Shown here piece by piece: positions 59,576-64,000 of a stretch of 64,000 nucleotides of DNA. A program made the position numbers and the translations under genes. The notes beneath the pieces were generated by a model that worked only from the letters and a program-made list of their open reading frames with translations, had not been told where the DNA came from and searched no databases. Numbering within the stretch: the first letter of the stretch is position 1; each line of letters starts with the position of its first letter. This DNA comes from Candidatus Cacconaster equi (GTDB taxonomy: Bacteria; Bacteroidota; Bacteroidia; Bacteroidales; UBA932), in NCBI GenBank assembly GCA_018065895.1, contig JAGHSK010000015.1, forward strand, positions 1 through 64,000, given 5' to 3'.

Positions 59576-59802
59576 TGTTTAGGGGTCATCTGCATTATCT
59601 CAGAGAAGTTGCGATAGAACGACTGAAGGTTGCCGGCTGACATCTCGCCGCTGGCATCGTAGAATTCCGCCATGAGTTTGTTGTAACGGTGGATGCATAT
59701 CCAGGCCCAAATGGCTATTGCGGCTGGCAGTATGTATGTGAATGGCGGCATAGGCTGATTATTCTGCACCGCTAAGTTAATCCTTTTAATTCTCATTTTC
59801 AC
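59560..59802 (-). CDS. hypothetical small single-TM protein
   Basis: 80 aa; YILPAAIAIWAWICIHRYNKLMAEFYDASGEM; overlaps prsW-family gene start by 16 nt. Confidence 0.55.
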   Translation of the reverse strand: MKMRIKRINLAVQNNQPMPPFTYILPAAIAIWAWICIHRYNKLMAEFYDASGEMSAGNLQSFYRNFSEIMQMTPKQWLSK

Positions 59803-59854
59803 AAAATTCTTATCAAATTGTAAAAGATGTTAAAATGTTTACAAATTTTTTTCA

Positions 59855-59958
59855 CGCATATGAAAACCACTTTGTCGGTGGGATATGCGCGTGTCTGGGG
59901 CAACGGATTGAAACAGGGTGAATTCATGCTGTCGCTTAAACTGTTGTAGCAATCCGTT
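59855..59958. other. Two tandem intergenic hairpins (possible sRNA or regulatory structure)
   Basis: CGCATAT(59855-59861)/ATATGCG(59883-59889) with inner CCAC/GTGG; AACGGATTG(59902-59910)/CAATCCGTT(59950-59958) with inner AACAG/CTGTT. Confidence 0.45.
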
Positions 59959-59977
59959 CGGAAATAGATTCTAATTT

Positions 59978-60008
59978 TTTGATATATCGGTAAAAAGATA
60001 TATCTTTG
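59978..60008 (+). promoter_or_regulatory. Consensus Bacteroidetes promoter: TTTG-N19-TATCTTTG upstream of greA
   Basis: TTTG 59978-59981, TATCTTTG 60001-60008. Confidence 0.75.
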
Positions 60009-60030
60009 TAGAGTAAATGATGATTTTTCG

Positions 60031-60065
60031 GAAGGGTCCTGCTGATGCGGGGCTCCTTTCTTTTT
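60031..60065 (+). terminator. Terminator-like hairpin in greA leader (possible attenuator)
   Basis: GAAGGGTCCTG...CGGGGCTCCTTTC imperfect stem with two bulges followed by TTTTT, between promoter and ATG 60080. Confidence 0.4.
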
Positions 60066-60079
60066 AACTTTTTTGAAAT

Positions 60080-60550
60080 ATGCCAGAAGTACACTACATG
60101 ACTCAGGAAGGACTTGACAAACTGCGCGAGGAACTCAGCGCAATGATTGCCGAACGTCCTGTGATATCAAAAGCCATTGCGGAGGCCCGTGACAAGGGCG
60201 ACCTTTCAGAAAATGCCGAATACGATGCTGCCCGTGAGGCTCAAGGTCTGCTGGAACTTAAAATCAGCAAACTTCAGGACGTGATAGCCAACGCCAAGGT
60301 TGTTGACGAATCAAAAATCAATACCGACCAGATACAGATGCTCAACAAGGTCAAGATGAAGAATCTCAAGACCAATGCAGTTGTGGAATATACGCTTGTC
60401 GGTGAGAGCGAAGCCAATTTCAAAGAGGGCAAACTGGCGGCCACCACTCCTATCGGACGCGCACTGATGGGACATCGGAAAGGGGACGTTGTCGAGGTTA
60501 ATGTCCCTTCCGGCCTCATTAAATTTGAAATTCTCAACATCTCAATATAA
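60080..60550 (+). CDS. greA: transcription elongation factor GreA
   Basis: YMTQEGLDKLREEL; KGDLSENAEYDAAREAQG; PIGRALMGHRKGD. Confidence 0.95.
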   Translation: MPEVHYMTQEGLDKLREELSAMIAERPVISKAIAEARDKGDLSENAEYDAAREAQGLLELKISKLQDVIANAKVVDESKINTDQIQMLNKVKMKNLKTNAVVEYTLVGESEANFKEGKLAATTPIGRALMGHRKGDVVEVNVPSGLIKFEILNISI

Positions 60551-60555
60551 CAGAT

Positions 60556-60960
60556 ATGGCATCCATATTCTCAAGAATAGCAGCTGGCGAAATCCCTTCC
60601 TACAAGGTTGCCGAGAGCGCTGAATATTATGCGTTTCTTGATATAAATCCGCTTGTGGGCGGACATACCCTGGTCATCCCGAAAAAGGAGGTTGACTACA
60701 TCTTCGACCTTGACGAGGCAACCTATGCCGGCCTTTGGGACTTTGCCGCAAAAGTGGCCAAAGCCGTTAAATCCGCCATTCCATGCAAGAGAGTCGGTGT
60801 AGCCGTTCTCGGAATGGAGGTACCTCACACTCACATACATCTTGTTCCTCTTCAGACAGAGGGTGACCTTGACTTCAGAAAGCCGAAGAAACAGTTCACG
60901 GAACAGGAATTCAGAACAATCGCGGAATCCATCGCCAAAGAATTCAACAAACTTGGATAA
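60556..60960 (+). CDS. HIT family protein
   Basis: SIFSRIAAGEIPSYKVAES; HTHIHLVPL histidine triad. Confidence 0.93.
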   Translation: MASIFSRIAAGEIPSYKVAESAEYYAFLDINPLVGGHTLVIPKKEVDYIFDLDEATYAGLWDFAAKVAKAVKSAIPCKRVGVAVLGMEVPHTHIHLVPLQTEGDLDFRKPKKQFTEQEFRTIAESIAKEFNKLG

Positions 60961-60961
60961 A

Positions 60962-62098
60962 ATGAAAAAGACACTTCTTTATGCCTTGCTCGCCATCACT
61001 CTGATTGGCTGCAGCCAGAGCCCGACAGCCAGAATATCAGCTACAGTTGAGGGCGTCGCTGACAGTTCAGTAGTGCTGAAAAAATTGAATCTCAACAGGC
61101 TAACTGCCGTCGACACCATAAAGACGGATGCGGCTGGGAAATTCGACTATAAGGTGAAGCTGGAGGGTAATGCTCCATATTTCTACTACCTGTATCTTGG
61201 AGAGACTCCGGTCGCTTCGGTAGTGCTTCTTGATGGTGACAAAGTCAACGTCAACGTCAAAGCCAATGGCGGATATGCTGTCGAGGGTTCGGAGGAATCA
61301 AATATGTTCCAACAGGTCAACGATTCATTCAACAAGGCATTCAATGCTATGGAGAAAGTGCTCGACGCAATGCCGGAGAATCCGTCCGATGTCCAGATGA
61401 AGGAGGTGAACAAGCAGCTGAGCGCAATATATGTCGATTATAAGAAATATGCTGTAAAGCATGTGATCACCAATCCATATTCAATCTCTTCAGCAGTCGT
61501 GCTGTTCCAGAAATTCAATGACGATCTGAAAGTGTTCGGGGAGACCTCCGATGCTGTCATCTTCAAGCGTACCCTTGATTCATTGTCAACGGTCTATCCG
61601 AAGAGTGACTATGTCCTTGCTCTCAGGGATGAAGTTGATGCCCGCGAAAAGCAGATGTCGATGTACAACAGGCTCAGCGAGGCCCAGCAGGTTTCGTTCC
61701 CTGAAATTTCTCTTCCTGATGTGGACGGAAACATCCGCAATCTTTCAGACTTTGAAGGAAAGGTGATTATTCTTTCATTCTGGAGTGTGGCCCAGGCCGA
61801 GTACAAAATGTTCAACAACGACCTGGTATCACTGTATGACAAATATCATGATCAAGGACTTGAGATATATCAAGTGGGACTTGACATCGACAAACCGACT
61901 TGGGCTGCCGTCGTCAAAGGACAAAAACTTCCGTTTGTGAACGTGAATGACGGACTTGGCATACAGTCACCATCAGTTGCGGCATATAACATCACTCGGG
62001 TTCCTGCCATGCTGATACTTGATAAGAGCGGGTCCGTAGCAGGTCGCGACATCTATGATTCCTCGAAGTTGGAAACTGTTGTGAAGGGTCTGCTATAG
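60962..62098 (+). CDS. thioredoxin-fold (TlpA/AhpC-TSA-like) lipoprotein with DUF4369-like N-terminus; CxxC absent
   Basis: lipobox LIGC; FPEISLPDVDGNIRNLSDFEGKVIILSFWSVAQAEYKMFN; no cysteines at expected active site. Confidence 0.85.
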   Translation: MKKTLLYALLAITLIGCSQSPTARISATVEGVADSSVVLKKLNLNRLTAVDTIKTDAAGKFDYKVKLEGNAPYFYYLYLGETPVASVVLLDGDKVNVNVKANGGYAVEGSEESNMFQQVNDSFNKAFNAMEKVLDAMPENPSDVQMKEVNKQLSAIYVDYKKYAVKHVITNPYSISSAVVLFQKFNDDLKVFGETSDAVIFKRTLDSLSTVYPKSDYVLALRDEVDAREKQMSMYNRLSEAQQVSFPEISLPDVDGNIRNLSDFEGKVIILSFWSVAQAEYKMFNNDLVSLYDKYHDQGLEIYQVGLDIDKPTWAAVVKGQKLPFVNVNDGLGIQSPSVAAYNITRVPAMLILDKSGSVAGRDIYDSSKLETVVKGLL

Positions 62099-62779
62099 AA
62101 GTGATTTCTTGCTGACGCCAATCATAAATTCCTTTAGATAGAAGGGTTCAAAGTACGCAATGTCTTTGAACTCTTTCTTTTTGAATGAACTAAGTGCTGG
62201 AACGGCCATATTCTCAGCCAAAGGGAAACAAGTCTGGAAATAAGCGTTTGGACTCTTGCATATATCGTGGAATTTCTCCACTCCCGTACCTATGAAAAGA
62301 ACAGGACCCTCGGAAAGAATGTCGCTGAAGCTGCTTTCGTCAAGTATCATTGCCTGTGTCTCGGAAAGTTTGGCAGACCTGCCGCTGAATCTTGCGGTAT
62401 AGACCTCCATTCTTCTGGCATCTATGAATGGAACAATATATTTCGGACGGCACTCGTGCTCCATGCCCTGAATGGCCAGGATCTCAAGTGTGTCCACACT
62501 GATAAGCGGTACATTCAACCCGAAGCACAGCCCTTTGGCAGATGACACACCGACTCTCAGCCCCGTGTATGAGCCAGGACCTCCGCTCACTGCGACGGCA
62601 TCCAGATTCTTCGGCGTCAATGAACTCTCGTCGAGTACCTCTTTTATGAATGGCATAAGCATCGAAGCATGCACTTTGGGGGCGCTGCTGCTGCGTTTTG
62701 CCAAAATTCTGTCATCATCACATACTGCTGCCGAACAACATTCTGTACTTGTCTCAATCAAAAGAATCCTTGAACCCAT
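62093..62779 (-). CDS. tsaB: tRNA threonylcarbamoyladenosine biosynthesis protein TsaB
   Basis: LLIETSTECCSAAV; VSGGPGSYTGLRVGVSSAKGLCF. Confidence 0.93.
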   Translation of the reverse strand: MGSRILLIETSTECCSAAVCDDDRILAKRSSSAPKVHASMLMPFIKEVLDESSLTPKNLDAVAVSGGPGSYTGLRVGVSSAKGLCFGLNVPLISVDTLEILAIQGMEHECRPKYIVPFIDARRMEVYTARFSGRSAKLSETQAMILDESSFSDILSEGPVLFIGTGVEKFHDICKSPNAYFQTCFPLAENMAVPALSSFKKKEFKDIAYFEPFYLKEFMIGVSKKSLL

Positions 62780-62785
62780 AATCCG

Positions 62786-63982
62786 TCAAAATCTGTATTT
62801 CACTTTCTGCCCTTCAACAAGTGTCTTTTCGATGGCCGATAAAGGGCCGCAGACGACGATTTCATCTTTTTCAAGCCCTTTTTTCACCTCAATTTCGGAA
62901 AGATCCTGTATTCCTGTCTCAACTTCCCGCATTGAAACGTGCCCGTTGCCCTCTATTATCCAGACGTATTCTTGTCTGTCCCTGAAGAATACGCTCTGGA
63001 GCGGCACTGTCAGACATCCGTCAAGGCTTCCTGTGACAATCGACACGGTTGCTGACATCCCTGGCAGAATAGGGGCTTTGTCGCTTTCTGGAAGGTCACT
63101 GTACGACTCAGGCTCCATCTCAATCCGGACTTCAAAGTTAGTAACTTGCTCGAAGGTTGTACCAATATTTTTTGCTGAATTCGCAATTTGTGTCACAATT
63201 CCGCTGAATGTCCTGCCGGGATATGCGTCTATTTCGATTTTTGCGGTGTCGCCGGAAGATATTCTGACAATGTCGTTTTCTCCCACGTCGACGATTGCCT
63301 CCATACGGCTGAAATCGGCGATGCGGAACATCTCGGTGCCGGCCATCTGGGTGGTACCGACAACCCTTTCCCCCTTTTCGACACTCAACTTTGATACAAT
63401 GCCCGACATAGGCGCCAACACGGTAGTTTTCTTTAGATTTTCGAGGGTCTCCTTCAACTGGGCTCTGCCGCTCCGCATACTGTATTCGGCCACATTGGTC
63501 CTTTCTCTCATAATGGCGAGGTTTGACCGGGCCTCCTCATACTCCGCAAGAGATATGGCCTGCTCGTTGTAGAGATATTCGCTCCTTTTAAAGTTGATCT
63601 CCGCCTGCCGGGTTTCTGCCTGCTGGCGTTTATAATCGGCACGCAGTGAACTCAGGGCGGCCTCCGCCTGCTCCACCTGAGAAAGGTATTGATCCTGTCT
63701 GATCTTGAGAATCACGTCACCCTCCTCTACATAATCCCCCTCCTTGAAATTCAATTCAACTATTTCTCCGGACACGTCAGGTGAGACCTTGACTTCCACT
63801 ACGGGTCTGATTCTTCCGCTTGCGGGAATTTCGTCGCAAATATGTCCCGAAGAGACCTTAAAGGCTTTGACCTCCTCCGCATTCCTTCTCCCCGACGCAA
63901 GGCAGACAATCAGTATCATCACCAGAGCGGATGCCGGAATGATAATTTTCCTATTCTTTAATGTCGCCGTATTCAGATACAT
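62786..63982 (-). CDS. RND/MacA-type efflux periplasmic adaptor (membrane fusion protein)
   Basis: N-terminal TM; SGRIRPVVEVKVSPDVSGEIVELNFKEGDYVEEGDVILKI; coiled-coil hairpin; APMSGIVSKL. Confidence 0.9.
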   Translation of the reverse strand: MYLNTATLKNRKIIIPASALVMILIVCLASGRRNAEEVKAFKVSSGHICDEIPASGRIRPVVEVKVSPDVSGEIVELNFKEGDYVEEGDVILKIRQDQYLSQVEQAEAALSSLRADYKRQQAETRQAEINFKRSEYLYNEQAISLAEYEEARSNLAIMRERTNVAEYSMRSGRAQLKETLENLKKTTVLAPMSGIVSKLSVEKGERVVGTTQMAGTEMFRIADFSRMEAIVDVGENDIVRISSGDTAKIEIDAYPGRTFSGIVTQIANSAKNIGTTFEQVTNFEVRIEMEPESYSDLPESDKAPILPGMSATVSIVTGSLDGCLTVPLQSVFFRDRQEYVWIIEGNGHVSMREVETGIQDLSEIEVKKGLEKDEIVVCGPLSAIEKTLVEGQKVKYRF

Positions 63983-64000
63983 AGTAGTCGATTATTTTCA

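Noticed and set aside
1-64000. Search for CRISPR arrays, tRNA/rRNA genes, IS elements, prophage, toxin-antitoxin or defence islands
   Set aside because: No regularly spaced repeats, no transposase/integrase/Cas/restriction motifs, and almost all sequence is accounted for by housekeeping CDSs

Overview
The window is an almost gap-free chromosomal segment of a Bacteroidetes/Bacteroidales-type bacterium. This is inferred from TAnnTTTG-type -7 promoter motifs, few Shine-Dalgarno-like leaders, and family content such as a DUF4369-type lipoprotein and an exbB-hyp-exbD-exbD Ton locus. Most of it is core housekeeping. It includes a near-complete dcw cell-division/murein cluster on the minus strand (mraZ-rsmH-ftsL-ftsI-murE-mraY-murD-ftsW-murG-murC-ftsQ-ftsA-ftsZ, then gltX-rpiB-truB). 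It also includes a Ton energisation locus, dnaX, lptB, nadE and prs. A second distinctive block is a plus-strand array, xseA-xseB-glgB-debranching enzyme-GT4-GH57-(GT3/GT35 fusion)-ribF, which is an apparently UDP-glucose/eukaryote-like glycogen system translationally chained to exonuclease VII genes. I see no rRNA, tRNA, CRISPR array, transposon, prophage or obvious defence island, and no clearly new multi-gene system. The best leads are: a 1407-aa glycogen synthase-phosphorylase fusion in a compact operon with a eukaryotic-type branching enzyme; an uncharacterised 645-aa EF-hand/TM protein downstream of lptB; a perfect 12-bp inverted repeat over the dprA start codon; a 17-bp direct repeat (MraZ-box-like) upstream of mraZ; a long charged helix plus terminal amphipathic motif on FtsA; a Cys-less thioredoxin-fold lipoprotein; two apparently leaderless genes (dnaX, xseA); and a structured intergenic region upstream of greA. 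The first ~110 bases look like a low-quality contig end.
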